Positions 26,031-38,216 are shown, counted from the first letter of the stretch. The stretch is DNA of 64,000 nt from Nocardia brevicatena NBRC 12119 (GCF_000308495.1 NZ_BAFU01000061.1:124001-188000); one strand, 5' to 3'. Program-made: numbers and translations. Notes: generated by a model not told the origin, from the sequence alone.

Positions 26031-28682
26031 TCAGTCCTCGGCCGATTCCGGAGAGTCGGCCCCGCCCCCGCGAATCGACCAGAGCAGGCCGTCGAGCTCG
26101 TCCGGTTTGACCAATACATCCCGGGCCTTCGAGCCCTCGCTGGGCCCCACCACCCCGCGGGTCTCCATCAGATCCATCAACCGACCCGCCTTGGCGAAAC
26201 CGACCCGCAGTTTGCGCTGCAACATCGAGGTCGACCCGAACTGGGAGGTGACCACCAGCTCCACCGCCTGCAGGAACAGGTCCAGATCATCGCCGATATC
26301 GGGATCGACGTCCTTCTTCTCCCCCGCCTTGGCGCTCGTGACCCCTTCGGTGTACTCGGGCTCGGCCTGGTTCTTGGCGAACTCGACGACGGCCTGGATC
26401 TCCTCGTCGCTGATGAACGCGCCCTGCAACCGGGTCGGCTTTCCCGCTCCCATGGGCAGGAAGAGACCATCGCCCATGCCGATGAGCTTCTCGGCGCCGG
26501 GCTGGTCCAGGATGACACGGGAATCGGTGAGCGAGGAGGTGGCGAACGCCAACCGAGACGGGACGTTCGTCTTGATCAGGCCGGTGACCACGTCCACCGA
26601 CGGCCGCTGCGTGGCCAGCACCAGATGGATACCCGCGGCTCGCGCCTTCTGGGTGATCCGCACGATGGCGTCCTCGACATCGCGCGGCGCGGTCATCATC
26701 AGATCGGCCAGTTCGTCGACGATGGCGAGAATGTACGGGTAGGGGCGATACACCCGTTCACTGCCCAACGGAGTGGTGACGGCCCCGGACTTGACCTTCC
26801 GGTTGAAGTCGTCGATATGCCGGACCCGGGTGGCCTGCATGTCCTGATAGCGCTGCTCCATCTCCTCCACCAGCCAGGCCAGCGCCGCCGCGGCCTTCTT
26901 CGGCTGGGTGATGATGGGGGTGATCAGATGCGGAATGCCCTCGTAGGGGGTCAGTTCCACCATCTTCGGATCGATCAGGATCATGCGGACCTCGTCCGGG
27001 GTGGCCCGCTGCAGCAGTGAAACCAGCATCGAGTTCACGAAACTCGACTTACCGGATCCAGTGGAACCGGCCACCAACAGATGCGGCATCTTCGCCAGAT
27101 TGGCCGCGACGAACTCGCCCTCGATGTTCTTGCCGAGCCCGATCACCAGCGGATGGTGGTCGTTGCGGGTCGCGGGCGCCTTCAGTACATCCGCCAGGCG
27201 CACCAGTTCCCGATCGGAATTGGGCACCTCGATACCCACCGCGGACTTGCCAGGGATAGGGGCCAGCAGCCGCACGTTCTCGGTGGCGACGGCATAGGCG
27301 ATATTGCGGGCCAGGGCGGTGATCTTCTCGACCTTCACCCCGGGGCCGAGTTCGACCTCGTATCGGGTGACCGTCGGGCCCCGGACGAATCCGGTCACCG
27401 CCGCGTCGATCTTGAACTGCACCAACACCTCGGTGATCGCCTCGATCATCGATTCGTTCGCGGCACTGCGCTTCTTGGGCGGGTCTCCGTCGACGAGCAG
27501 TTTCATCGGCGGCAGCGTGTAACCGCCCTCGGTGACCCGCTCGGCGACGAACTCCGGTTCCGGAAGCGGCAGCGGGGTCTGATCGACGGGCTCGGCCGCA
27601 CGTTTCCCCCGCTTCGGCCGCTCGGGGGGTGCCTCGATGGGCGGCACGGATTCATCGGCAATCGGTTTCGCGTCGCGCAGCGGCGGCTCGCCCGTGGTAT
27701 CGGCCCCACCGTATTCGTCGGCCGGATAGTTCTCACCGGGGCTGCGACCGCGACGGCCCGAGCGCGGACGGTGCACCGGGAAACCATCCGGGCCATAGTC
27801 GGGGGGACCATATTCGGATCGGTAATCGCCGTATTCGCCGTCCACCGGATCCGCACCGCCGGTGCCGAAGTATTCGCGCAGCCGCTGTGGAACCTCGCGG
27901 ACCGTCGTCCCGGTGAGCAGCAGCGCGCCGAAAAGAGTGGCCAACAACAGGATCGGGGTGGACAGCCAGGCGGTGAGCCCCTCGGTCACGGGACCGCCCA
28001 TGACGAACCCCACGAAACCCGCGGCCTGCGAACGTCCTTCCGCGTCGCTGGGCGCTCCGTCGGCGATATGCCACAGTCCGAGCAGCGGCAGTCCCACCAG
28101 CACACCACCCAGCACCAGCCGGGGCCGGATCTCCGGTCGGGGTTCGGTGCGCATGAGCACCACGGCGATTCCGGACAGCACGAACGGCAGCAGCGCCGAG
28201 GCCGAACCCGTGATGGCGCGGATGGCGGTCTCCACCCAGCGCCCGACCGGACCGCCCGCCGAGAACCAGACCGCGGCCGCGATAACGGTGCCGGCCGCGA
28301 TGAGCGCCAACGCAATACCGTCACGGCGGTGGCCGTGTTCGATCTCGCCCGCTCTGCCGATGGCGCGGACAGTGGCGCCGAGCCCCCGCGCCACCACGGT
28401 CCAACCGCTGCCGAGCGCCCGGCCGAACACCGCCACCGGCGCCGTATCGGATTGCCGGCGGACCGGCCGACGCGGTGCGGTGGCCCGCCCACGCGCGCCG
28501 GAGGCCGGGCGCGCGGTGCCCGAACGCGAAGTACTCGAACGCGAAGTATTCGAACGGGAGGCATTCGAACGTGCAGTGGCCGAGCGCGCGGTGCCCGAAC
28601 GAGAACGTGCCGCGGTCGTGCGCCCCCGAGCCGATCCCGCCCGCGCACCCGTCGTGGTTGTGCTGCGGGACTTACCTGCCAT
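26031..28682 (-). CDS. ftsK: DNA translocase FtsK/SpoIIIE
   Basis: An 883-residue septal DNA pump for chromosome segregation. Residues 1-70 are a Ser/Arg/Thr/Ala low-complexity leader encoded by 15-bp tandem repeats. Residues ~120-280 hold four membrane helices, and an acidic Pro/Gly linker follows. The motor has Walker A LLVAGSTGSGKSSFVNSMLV and Walker B YPYILAIVDELADLMM, with the ATRPS-like ATQRPSVDVVTG. The gamma DNA-recognition domain (LFLQAVELVVTSQFGSTSML, GRLMDLMETRGVVGPSEGSK) ends the protein. All expected parts are present. Confidence 0.96.
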   Translation of the reverse strand: MAGKSRSTTTTGARAGSARGRTTAARSRSGTARSATARSNASRSNTSRSSTSRSGTARPASGARGRATAPRRPVRRQSDTAPVAVFGRALGSGWTVVARGLGATVRAIGRAGEIEHGHRRDGIALALIAAGTVIAAAVWFSAGGPVGRWVETAIRAITGSASALLPFVLSGIAVVLMRTEPRPEIRPRLVLGGVLVGLPLLGLWHIADGAPSDAEGRSQAAGFVGFVMGGPVTEGLTAWLSTPILLLATLFGALLLTGTTVREVPQRLREYFGTGGADPVDGEYGDYRSEYGPPDYGPDGFPVHRPRSGRRGRSPGENYPADEYGGADTTGEPPLRDAKPIADESVPPIEAPPERPKRGKRAAEPVDQTPLPLPEPEFVAERVTEGGYTLPPMKLLVDGDPPKKRSAANESMIEAITEVLVQFKIDAAVTGFVRGPTVTRYEVELGPGVKVEKITALARNIAYAVATENVRLLAPIPGKSAVGIEVPNSDRELVRLADVLKAPATRNDHHPLVIGLGKNIEGEFVAANLAKMPHLLVAGSTGSGKSSFVNSMLVSLLQRATPDEVRMILIDPKMVELTPYEGIPHLITPIITQPKKAAAALAWLVEEMEQRYQDMQATRVRHIDDFNRKVKSGAVTTPLGSERVYRPYPYILAIVDELADLMMTAPRDVEDAIVRITQKARAAGIHLVLATQRPSVDVVTGLIKTNVPSRLAFATSSLTDSRVILDQPGAEKLIGMGDGLFLPMGAGKPTRLQGAFISDEEIQAVVEFAKNQAEPEYTEGVTSAKAGEKKDVDPDIGDDLDLFLQAVELVVTSQFGSTSMLQRKLRVGFAKAGRLMDLMETRGVVGPSEGSKARDVLVKPDELDGLLWSIRGGGADSPESAED
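28516..28605. repeat. 15-bp tandem repeats in the 5' end of ftsK
   Basis: Six 15-bp units of the type GTGCCCGAACGCGAA, diverged at a few positions. On the coding strand they specify pentapeptides such as RSNAS, RSNTS, RSSTS and RSGTA. The array keeps frame and lies in the cytoplasmic N-terminal leader of FtsK. Unit number could vary between strains. Confidence 0.8.
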
Positions 28683-28834
28683 GGGCTCAGGCTAGCCGCA
28701 ATTGCCTCGGTGGGACCATCCGCAACACTGGTACCGCCCGCCGTACCCGGCGGAGAACATCCGATGCGCCGTCATCGAATACCGGCGCGATCCGGCCCGG
28801 ATCGCGGTCGCGGCAGCGGAGCCGGACGGACCGA

Positions 28835-29452
28835 TCACACCGATCGGTCCAGGCCCAGCACCGCACGCACGGCCTCCGGATCACCCGCTGTCTCGATCCG
28901 GACCCGGTCCCGACCGAAGGCGTGCAACAGCAGTTCGGCGGGTGTCCCCGTCACGGTCACCGGGTCCCCGGCCCTGGGGCCGACGCGCGTCCGCTCCCCC
29001 TCGGATGTGACCAGATCCACCGGTACCGGGGATCTGCGGTAGGTCATCGACGCCACCCGACGCACCATCGGCCACAGCCGCCGCTGCTCCTCGGCGGACA
29101 GCTCCCGCGGCTCCCATTCCGGTCGGGCGCGGCGCACATCCTCGTGATGGACGAACATCTCGCTCAGATTCACGACGGCGTCCACCGGACGCAGCGGCGA
29201 CCACCAGGGTGGCCCGTTGCGCACCCGGTCGAGTAATTCGGCAAACGGCCGCCGTGCGGTCTTGTCCTGCACCCGCCGTAGATATCCGGCGAACGGGCGC
29301 AACAGAATTCCCGGAGCGGCGTCGGGGCGGCGCTCCCGAACCACCAGATGCGCGGCGAGATCACGTACCGTCCAGTCGCCGCATAGGGTCGGCGCGTCCG
29401 GTCCGGCGGTCTCCATCGTCTCGACAAGGGCGCGACGTTCACGCTGGGCCAT
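28835..29452 (-). CDS. TIGR03085 family metal-binding (DinB/maleylpyruvate isomerase-like) protein
   Basis: A 205-residue actinobacterial four-helix-bundle protein of the mycothiol-dependent isomerase/DinB superfamily. Landmarks are TLCGDWTVRDLAAHLVVRE near residue 23 and the metal-binding MFVHHEDVRRARPEWEP near 110. TIGR03085 members are close to but distinct from maleylpyruvate isomerase; substrate unknown. The ATG at 29452 follows GGAG at 8 bases; the longer open frame to 29605 is not conserved. The 152 bases between it and ftsK contain no clear feature. Confidence 0.82.
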   Translation of the reverse strand: MAQRERRALVETMETAGPDAPTLCGDWTVRDLAAHLVVRERRPDAAPGILLRPFAGYLRRVQDKTARRPFAELLDRVRNGPPWWSPLRPVDAVVNLSEMFVHHEDVRRARPEWEPRELSAEEQRRLWPMVRRVASMTYRRSPVPVDLVTSEGERTRVGPRAGDPVTVTGTPAELLLHAFGRDRVRIETAGDPEAVRAVLGLDRSV

Positions 29453-29592
29453 ATTCACCGCTCCGAACCTAGCGGAGGAACCGGTCAGCGGGGTGTAGGC
29501 CGCACCTTTCGGGGCATTCGACCGGTTGCTCTCCGGTGGCCGGCTCTGTAATTTGTCAGGCGGTCCATAGGGTCGTGGACCAAAAAGTAGAG

Positions 29593-29988
29593 ATGGGAAC
29601 ACCATTGAAGAAGATTCTCACCGTTGCCGCCGTTCTGGTGGCCACCATCGGTTCGATGCTGGCAGTCTCCGTGACACCCGCGCATGCGCAGAGCAGCTAC
29701 TACGGCGCCATCGCCGTGTCCCTGTCGACCGGGCGTTACGGCTACTCCTATGACTACCCCAGCTACTCCTCGGCCGAGGATCGCGCGGTGTCGGAATGCG
29801 GTGTCGACGACTGCATTGCCAAGGTCTCCTGGCGCAACGGCTGCGGCGCCCTGGCGGTGTCATCCCGTTACTACAGCTACGGCGCGGGCGCCACCCGGTC
29901 CGACGCACGGGCCGAGGCGCTGGCGAACAACCCGGACGGTGACGCCTACATCGAGCACTGGAACTGCACCTCCGGCTACTCGCTGTAA
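29593..29988 (+). CDS. Secreted DUF4189 domain protein
   Basis: A 131-residue exported protein. The signal peptide is KKILTVAAVLVATIGSMLAV with a probable cleavage after AHA (VTPAHA-QSS). The mature part is a DUF4189 domain with YGAIAVSLSTGRYGYSYDYP, AEDRAVSECGVDDC, WRNGCGALAVSS and a C-terminal WNC. The cysteines should form disulfides outside the cell. Function unknown; common in mycolic-acid bacteria. It is followed 61 bases later by a lipoprotein gene on the same strand. Confidence 0.85.
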   Translation: MGTPLKKILTVAAVLVATIGSMLAVSVTPAHAQSSYYGAIAVSLSTGRYGYSYDYPSYSSAEDRAVSECGVDDCIAKVSWRNGCGALAVSSRYYSYGAGATRSDARAEALANNPDGDAYIEHWNCTSGYSL

Positions 29989-30049
29989 GAAGGCTCCGCC
30001 ACCAGACCGGCCGATGCCGGGTCCGTGACTATTCCGTAGGGGAACAATC

Positions 30050-30610
30050 GTGAAAATTCGTCCTTTCCGGGTCGTGGCCGCCATAACCATGGCCGCCGCC
30101 GCCCTCACCTTCACCGCGTGCACATCCTCGGAGGACAGCTCGTCCGATTCGGGCGCATCCGCGACGCAGGCTGCCGGTGGGTTCGAAGCGGGTAAGAGCA
30201 GCGACGGCACCGAAGAGGGTGCCGCCCCGTCCACCACCCCGCCGCCCAACCTGCCCAAGCCCAGCCCGGAAGAGCTCAACGACAAGATCAACCGGGCGCT
30301 CGACGGATCGGTCAGCGAAGAAGAGAAGCTGGCCTGGATCGAGGATGCCGAACAGGATCCGCAGCTGGTCGACAAGCTCGTCGACGCCGCCAAGAAGAAC
30401 AAGGTCACGGTGAAGATCACCAAGGTGGGTGATCCCGCCGACGGCAAGCTGAAGGCCGACGCCGAGGTCACCATCGACGGTCAGCCGGTGGAGAACGCCT
30501 CCGTCGACTTCGTCGCCGAGGGCGATCAGTGGAAGATCGCGAACAAGTTCGCGTGCAATATCGTCAAGTCCGCTCAGCTGGACTCGGCCGCCTGCCAGTC
30601 CGACGAGTAA
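30050..30610 (+). CDS. MTB12-like low-molecular-weight antigen, probable lipoprotein
   Basis: A 186-residue secreted protein. The signal sequence ends ALTFTAC, a lipobox, followed by a Ser/Asp/Gly-rich and Pro-rich spacer (TPPPNLPKPSPEE). The C-terminal domain reads LNDKINRALDGSVSEEEKLA, KVTVKITKVGDPADGKLKAD and VDFVAEGDQWKIANKFACNI. This is the fold of the mycobacterial low-molecular-weight antigen MTB12 family (cystatin/NTF2-like). Start at GTG 30050 with GGGGAA upstream. It ends at a strong terminator hairpin. Confidence 0.82.
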   Translation: MKIRPFRVVAAITMAAAALTFTACTSSEDSSSDSGASATQAAGGFEAGKSSDGTEEGAAPSTTPPPNLPKPSPEELNDKINRALDGSVSEEEKLAWIEDAEQDPQLVDKLVDAAKKNKVTVKITKVGDPADGKLKADAEVTIDGQPVENASVDFVAEGDQWKIANKFACNIVKSAQLDSAACQSDE

Positions 30611-30629
30611 TATCACGGGCAACCGATAC

Positions 30630-30666
30630 GAAACCGCCGGAGGGCACCGAGCCTTCCGGCGGTTTC
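30630..30666. terminator. Strong bidirectional terminator
   Basis: GAAACCGCCGGA and TCCGGCGGTTTC make a perfect 12-bp stem with a 13-base loop, followed by GTCGTT. It lies between the convergent MTB12-like and RNase J genes and can serve both. Confidence 0.8.
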
Positions 30667-30719
30667 GTCGTTCTACGGGGCCACGACCGATCCTCGGGGC
30701 CGGTGACCGACCCGAGGAA

Positions 30720-33819
<3,100 letters not shown>

Positions 33820-33820
<1 letters not shown>

Positions 33821-34308
33821 TGGATTTGACTCGATACACCGCCCGCCTCCGCGAAGACCTGATCGCGGCGGCCGCACTGGGCGATGAGAAGACCCAGGCG
33901 ACAGCGGCCGCACTGGCCACGGCGGTGGAGAGCTCCGCCAGACTGGTCCTGCTGTCGGCACTCTCGGATCTGGCCGATACGGTTTCCGAACAACTCGGCG
34001 ACCGGACGGTGCGGGTCTCGGTCACCGGCTCCGAGGCGACCGTCGATGTGCACAAGAATCCGCACGGTGCGGACGAGCCGCCCAGCTTCGAGGAGATGAC
34101 CGGCGATATCAGCCGGGTGACGCTGCGACTGGTCGAACAGCTGAAATCCCGCGCCGAAGAAGCCGCGGCGCAGAGCGGCCAGTCGCTGAACGCCTGGCTG
34201 TCCGGGGCGGTTTCGGGCGCATTGCGCGAACAGATGCGCGGCTACGGCGCGTCCAAGAGCCACCAGGCCCCCACACGGGACGACTTCCGCGACGGCGAAC
34301 AGGCGTAA
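33820..34308 (+). CDS. HicB/RHH-type DNA-binding protein
   Basis: A 162-residue protein. Residues 1-75 (MDLTRYTARLREDLIAAAAL onward) form a helical N-terminal domain. Residues ~100-145 carry a ribbon-helix-helix motif, RVTLRLVEQLKSRAEEAAAQ then SGQSLNAWLSGAVSGALRE, as in HicB-family antitoxins. No toxin gene is adjacent, so it is probably a solitary regulator. The start ATG has no ribosome site and may be used on a leaderless mRNA. Palindromic TGAYRTCA-type sites cover its promoter. Confidence 0.75.
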
Positions 34309-34327
34309 CCCGGCCCGAGGCCGCCGC

Positions 34328-35380
34328 TCACGTGGTGACGACCACCGCCCCGGTGGCGTCGATCTCGGTGCGGCGGTCCGCATCGACGGTATCGGCCAGT
34401 ACCGTTGCCACAATGCGCCGGCCCACCGGCAACACCCGTACGGTCACCGAGCCCGCCTCGGCCGCGTCCAGTTCCCGGATGGCCGCCTCGACCACCCGCC
34501 GCCGCACCTGGTCCGAGACCGCCGCGAAACCGCCGTCGTCGAGCAGCACCACCTCCACCCCACGGGCCCGCGCGCACCGGGCCGCGGCGTTGAGCCGGTC
34601 GGTGACCAGTTGCGGCGCGCGTAGCCCGTCCCGCAGTTCGGCCTCCAGCAGCCGACACTGCTCCCGTTCGGCGGCGGCCAGCTCCGCACCGCGGGCTATC
34701 CGTTCGAGCATCGGCCGGGCGGCCTTGTCCAGCCGGGCCAGTTGGCGCAGGCGCTCCCCGCTCTCGGCCACGAGGGTGGCCTCGGCGGCGGCCCGCAGTG
34801 CGGCTTCCTCCTGCAGCAGCCGCAGCGACCGCTGGGTGGGCCGCAGAATCACCACGCACACCGAGACACCGGCCACCGTGGCCACCGGGACGATGGACGC
34901 GACCAGCGACCGGACCGGCACCGTGGAGAACGTCGCGAGCAACCCGAGCGCCGTGGCGGCGCCGCCCACCCCGAGCCAGGCGGCGCCCATCCGGTTGCGC
35001 AGCACCAGCACGGCAAGCACATACGAGGCCGCGAACACCGTCCAGGTCTGCCCGGACTCGCCGATCACCTTCTCCGGGGTGGTCAACGCTATCGCCACCG
35101 GACCGACACCGGCGACATAGCAGGTCGCGGGCCACGGCAGCGGATCACCCGGTATCAGCAGGACGACCACCCCGGCCACCATCAGCAACGCCAGCCCGAC
35201 CGCCGCCGCCGCCGAGGGAGTATTCTCGCCCACCGAGAAATTGCGGATCATATACAGCAGGATGGTCAGCTCCAGCACCGCCAGGAACAACCATCCGGCC
35301 CGTCCCCGCAGGCCGAACAGGTCTCGCAGCTCGATATCGTCGTCACGCCGCCGCTCGGCGACCTCGCCCCGTTCAGCCAT
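34328..35380 (-). CDS. Membrane protein with degenerate histidine-kinase-like C-terminus
   Basis: A 350-residue protein. About five or six hydrophobic helices span residues ~30-175 (WLFLAVLELTILLYMIRNFS, LALLMVAGVVVLLIPG and others). A helical linker (LRLLQEEAALRAAAEATLVA) and a C-terminal domain with VTDRLNAAARCARARGVEVV follow. The layout copies a sensor kinase, but no phospho-acceptor His-Asp/Glu pair and no ATP-binding N or G boxes are visible. It overlaps the true kinase gene upstream by 8 bases. Possibly a signalling partner or pseudo-kinase for that system. Confidence 0.65.
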   Translation of the reverse strand: MAERGEVAERRRDDDIELRDLFGLRGRAGWLFLAVLELTILLYMIRNFSVGENTPSAAAAVGLALLMVAGVVVLLIPGDPLPWPATCYVAGVGPVAIALTTPEKVIGESGQTWTVFAASYVLAVLVLRNRMGAAWLGVGGAATALGLLATFSTVPVRSLVASIVPVATVAGVSVCVVILRPTQRSLRLLQEEAALRAAAEATLVAESGERLRQLARLDKAARPMLERIARGAELAAAEREQCRLLEAELRDGLRAPQLVTDRLNAAARCARARGVEVVLLDDGGFAAVSDQVRRRVVEAAIRELDAAEAGSVTVRVLPVGRRIVATVLADTVDADRRTEIDATGAVVVTT

Positions 35381-36653
35381 CGCTGCCCCAGACCAGAGTG
35401 ACCGTGGTGCCCTGTCCCGGCGTGGATTCCACAAAGCCGGCACCGCCGGACAGCTGCCGCATCCGGCCGAGGATGCTCACCGAGATACCGAGCCGGTCGG
35501 CCGGTACCCGGCTCTGGTCGAAACCCGCTCCCTCGTCGCGGAACACCACCCGGATACCGCCCGCGCCGACAGTGACGGTCACTGTCCGACATACGGTCCG
35601 ACCCGGAATGTCGGCGTGCCGCACGCTGTTACGGGCGGCCTCGGCCAGCGCCGCCGCCAGAGTGCTCGCCACCCGCACCGGCATCCGCAGCTCGTCGTTC
35701 CCGGCGGCCCGGTACGCGGTGAACCCTATCTCGCCGTTCACCTCGTGCACCGCCGAGCGCAGAAATCCCACGACCGCCTCGGTATCCAACCGGTCGGGCC
35801 CGGCCTCGGTGTCCCGACAGGCGTCGAGCTGGTCGAGGGTGCGTTCGGCCTGACGCTGCAGAATCGGTGACTCGGTGCCCGACCGGGAGGCGTCCAACAG
35901 TGTCGACAGCACGCCGTCGTGGATCAGGGCCGCGAACCGGGCCCGCTCGCGATCGCGTGCCGCCGCACCCGCCACCGCGGCCGCCCGGTTGCTCGCAACC
36001 TCCGATTCCCGATCCACCCGCACCGCGGCCGCCTTGGCGTAGACCAGACACCACAGAAACAGCACGCACAGCCCGGCGGCCCGGGCGAACCCCTCGGTGA
36101 CGACCGGTACCGTCAACCGGTTCACGACGAGAACATTCGCGATGGCGGCCAGTATCGCGCCGGCGGCGAGATAGGCCATGGCGGGAGCGGTCCGCCAGGA
36201 CAGACCGGCCGCCAGGACACCGATGGCGAGCAGCCGGTACACCCATACCGCCGAAGGGTCCGCCAACGGCTGCGCATAGGCGATCAGGATCAGGGCCATG
36301 GACGCCAGATAGCCGACCGCCGCGGTACCCGAAACCGCACGGATCACGCGGGGACCCGCCACCACCGATACCCCGGCGAGTATCGGGAACAGGCCGAACG
36401 CCAGGACCATGATGGCGAGGGACCAGCCGACGGTCGCCCGACTGCTCTGGGCCAGGATCTCGGGCAGCTCCAGTACGGCGGCGATCGATCCGCCCACACC
36501 GATGGCCAGACCGAAGCGGCGCTGAATACGATCGACGGCGCTTCCGTAGTCGGACGACTCGGACAATGCGAACGGCCCGAACCGCCGGCGCCGCGAACCC
36601 GGCCGGGTCGGCGCCGGCTCCACCGCTACGACGGAGGCAGTGGGCGCGCTCAT
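35373..36653 (-). CDS. Membrane sensor histidine kinase (NarL-type partner)
   Basis: A 426-residue kinase. Residues ~45-200 hold about six membrane helices. The dimerisation helix has the phospho-acceptor in ARFAALIHDGVLSTLLDASR, the HisKA_3 style. The ATPase domain has the N box ALAEAARNSVRHA, the G1 box FRDEGAGFD and ends GQGTTVTLVWGS. Its ATG at 36653 overlaps the response-regulator stop (ATGA), which fixes the start. Input signal unknown. Cotranscribed with the regulator upstream and the pseudo-kinase downstream. Confidence 0.88.
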   Translation of the reverse strand: MSAPTASVVAVEPAPTRPGSRRRRFGPFALSESSDYGSAVDRIQRRFGLAIGVGGSIAAVLELPEILAQSSRATVGWSLAIMVLAFGLFPILAGVSVVAGPRVIRAVSGTAAVGYLASMALILIAYAQPLADPSAVWVYRLLAIGVLAAGLSWRTAPAMAYLAAGAILAAIANVLVVNRLTVPVVTEGFARAAGLCVLFLWCLVYAKAAAVRVDRESEVASNRAAAVAGAAARDRERARFAALIHDGVLSTLLDASRSGTESPILQRQAERTLDQLDACRDTEAGPDRLDTEAVVGFLRSAVHEVNGEIGFTAYRAAGNDELRMPVRVASTLAAALAEAARNSVRHADIPGRTVCRTVTVTVGAGGIRVVFRDEGAGFDQSRVPADRLGISVSILGRMRQLSGGAGFVESTPGQGTTVTLVWGSDG

Positions 36654-37348
36654 TCCGGACGGTGTTCGGGGACCGGTAGCCAACCGTCCTCCACGGCCCG
36701 TTTGTACAGATCGGTCTTGGTGGGCGCGGGACGCCCGGCATCGGCGTATTTCTGCCTGATCCGCCCCAGATAGTCGTTGACGGTCTGTTCGGACAGACCG
36801 GTCAGCCGCGCTACCCGGGACGCCTTCTCCCCGGAGGCGTACAGGGTGAGCACCTCTTCCTGCCGAGGGCTCAGGCCGACGCTGGACAGTTGCGGATCAC
36901 CGTCGATGGCGGCCGCCCAATCAGTGGTGACCACCTGTTCGCCGGAGGCGGCCCGACGCATCGCGGCCACGACCGTGGGCACGTCCTCGGATTTGCGGAC
37001 CACCCCGAGCACCCCCGCCCGTGCGGCCGACCGCACCAGGAAGGCGTTCTCCGCTCCGGTGAAGACCAGCACCTCGATGCCGTTGTCGCGCAGCGTGCGC
37101 ACATTGTCCTCGGGCGAGGACCCGTCGGACAGCCGCAGGTCGAGTACGGCCAGGTCGAGATCCGGTTCGCCGTCGACGCCGCGGCAGGCCGGATCGGCGA
37201 GCAGTTCGGCGACGGTGCCCGCGGTCGCCACCAGCTCCAGATCCGAATGCGGCCCCAACATGGCGGCCAATCCGATCGCGACCGATTCGTGGTCCTCGAT
37301 CAGCCCGATCCGCCGGGGCCTGTCCACGCTCTCGCCGCAATCTGTCAC
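36650..37348 (-). CDS. NarL/FixJ-family response regulator
   Basis: A 232-residue two-component regulator. The receiver domain has acidic residues in IGLIEDHESVAIGLAAML and the phosphorylatable Asp in LDLAVLDLRLSDG, with Lys in VVRKSEDVP. The C-terminal LuxR-type HTH reads GLSPRQEEVLTLYASGEKAS then RVARLTGLSEQTVNDYLGRI. Starts at GTG 37348 behind AGAAGGG. First gene of a three-gene signalling operon; its upstream region is interrupted at 37391 by a TnpB-type relic. Confidence 0.92.
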   Translation of the reverse strand: MTDCGESVDRPRRIGLIEDHESVAIGLAAMLGPHSDLELVATAGTVAELLADPACRGVDGEPDLDLAVLDLRLSDGSSPEDNVRTLRDNGIEVLVFTGAENAFLVRSAARAGVLGVVRKSEDVPTVVAAMRRAASGEQVVTTDWAAAIDGDPQLSSVGLSPRQEEVLTLYASGEKASRVARLTGLSEQTVNDYLGRIRQKYADAGRPAPTKTDLYKRAVEDGWLPVPEHRPE

Positions 37349-37390
37349 CTCGACACCCTTCTACGCACGCCCGCATCGGCGTTGACAAAC

Positions 37391-37590
37391 GAACGTAGCG
37401 CGCAAGCCTCCGCGCAGGCGGAGGTTAGCGCAGCCGGCTACCTTCGAGACGCCGCACGCGTCGCCGCCGGGTAGGCGGAGACGTCGAACGCCCGTGGAAG
37501 CCGGGCAAGACCACGGAGCAGGAACCCACCGAGGTACCGCGTGAGTGGCACGGCAGGAATCCTTGGTCTTCCGGCCAGGGAGGGCGTCAA
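37391..37590 (+). mobile_element. Orphan TnpB-element right-end relic (omega-RNA-like), copy R2
   Basis: Second copy of the 23682 relic. It begins GAACGTAGCGCGC and ends GGGCGTCAA, with a 5' hairpin CCTCCGC/GCGGAGG and a terminal hairpin CCTTGGTC/GGCCAGGG around TTCC. The tnpB-derived codons AAG-stop-AETSNA contain an in-frame TAG, so no protein is made. The core ACCCACCGAGGTACCGCGTG and GTGGCACGGCAGGAATCC matches R1. A guide would start AGCAGTATGCCTGTCG. The following 99 bases to 37689 show nothing else. Confidence 0.65.
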
Positions 37591-37689
37591 AGCAGTATGC
37601 CTGTCGACCGATACCGCGGCCACCCACCAAAATTCGGGGCACACTCCTCGGCCCACCGGTTGCGGCGCGACGGTGGCGGCCGGTTCCGG

Positions 37690-38142
37690 TCACTGCATCA
37701 ACGTGGCCGCCACCGTCGCCCCCAATTCCCAACATCTCTCGAGGTCGGCCTTCGTCGGCTTGCCCATCACCACAACCGGTTCTGCCGCCTTGACCCAGCC
37801 GAGCCCGGTGACCACCGATTCGACACTGCGCTGCGCACCCTCGGTGCCCTCGTTCCCGTGAATGTAGAGGCCATACGGTCGACCACGTGTCGAGTCCAAG
37901 CACGGGTAATACAGGAGGTCGAACGCCGCCTTCAGGGCCCCACTCATGTACCCCAGATTCGCCGGCGTCCCGAGCAGAAACCCATCCGCGTCGAGAGCAT
38001 CGCTCGGCGTCGTCGCCAGCGCGGCCCGGCGCACTACTTCGATGCCCTCGATCTCGGGATCGGTGGCGCCCGCGAGAACCGCCTCGAACATTTCCTGCAT
38101 ATGCGGAGAGGGCGTGTGATGGACGATCAGCAGTCGCGGCAC
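37690..38142 (-). CDS. Flavodoxin-like NADPH-dependent FMN reductase family protein
   Basis: A 150-residue flavodoxin-fold protein. The FMN phosphate loop is LLIVHHTPSPHMQEMFEAVL, and the flavin contact regions are GFLLGTPANLGYMSGALKAA and GLYIHGNEGTEGAQRSVESV. Acts probably as a soluble flavin or quinone reductase; substrate unknown. Starts at GTG 38142. It ends 100 bases from the relic R2. No operon partner is tight on either side. Confidence 0.8.
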   Translation of the reverse strand: MPRLLIVHHTPSPHMQEMFEAVLAGATDPEIEGIEVVRRAALATTPSDALDADGFLLGTPANLGYMSGALKAAFDLLYYPCLDSTRGRPYGLYIHGNEGTEGAQRSVESVVTGLGWVKAAEPVVVMGKPTKADLERCWELGATVAATLMQ

Positions 38143-38216
38143 GTCGACGAGCGTAACCCGCGGGGCCGCCGGGGCGGCGGTCGCGGACCGCAGCGGCGAC
38201 GTATCCGTGCCGCGGG

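Noticed and set aside
28516-28605. Tandem repeats as a possible CRISPR array
   Set aside because: Units are contiguous 15-mers without spacers and encode in-frame pentapeptides of FtsK. No other array-like pattern was seen in the window.
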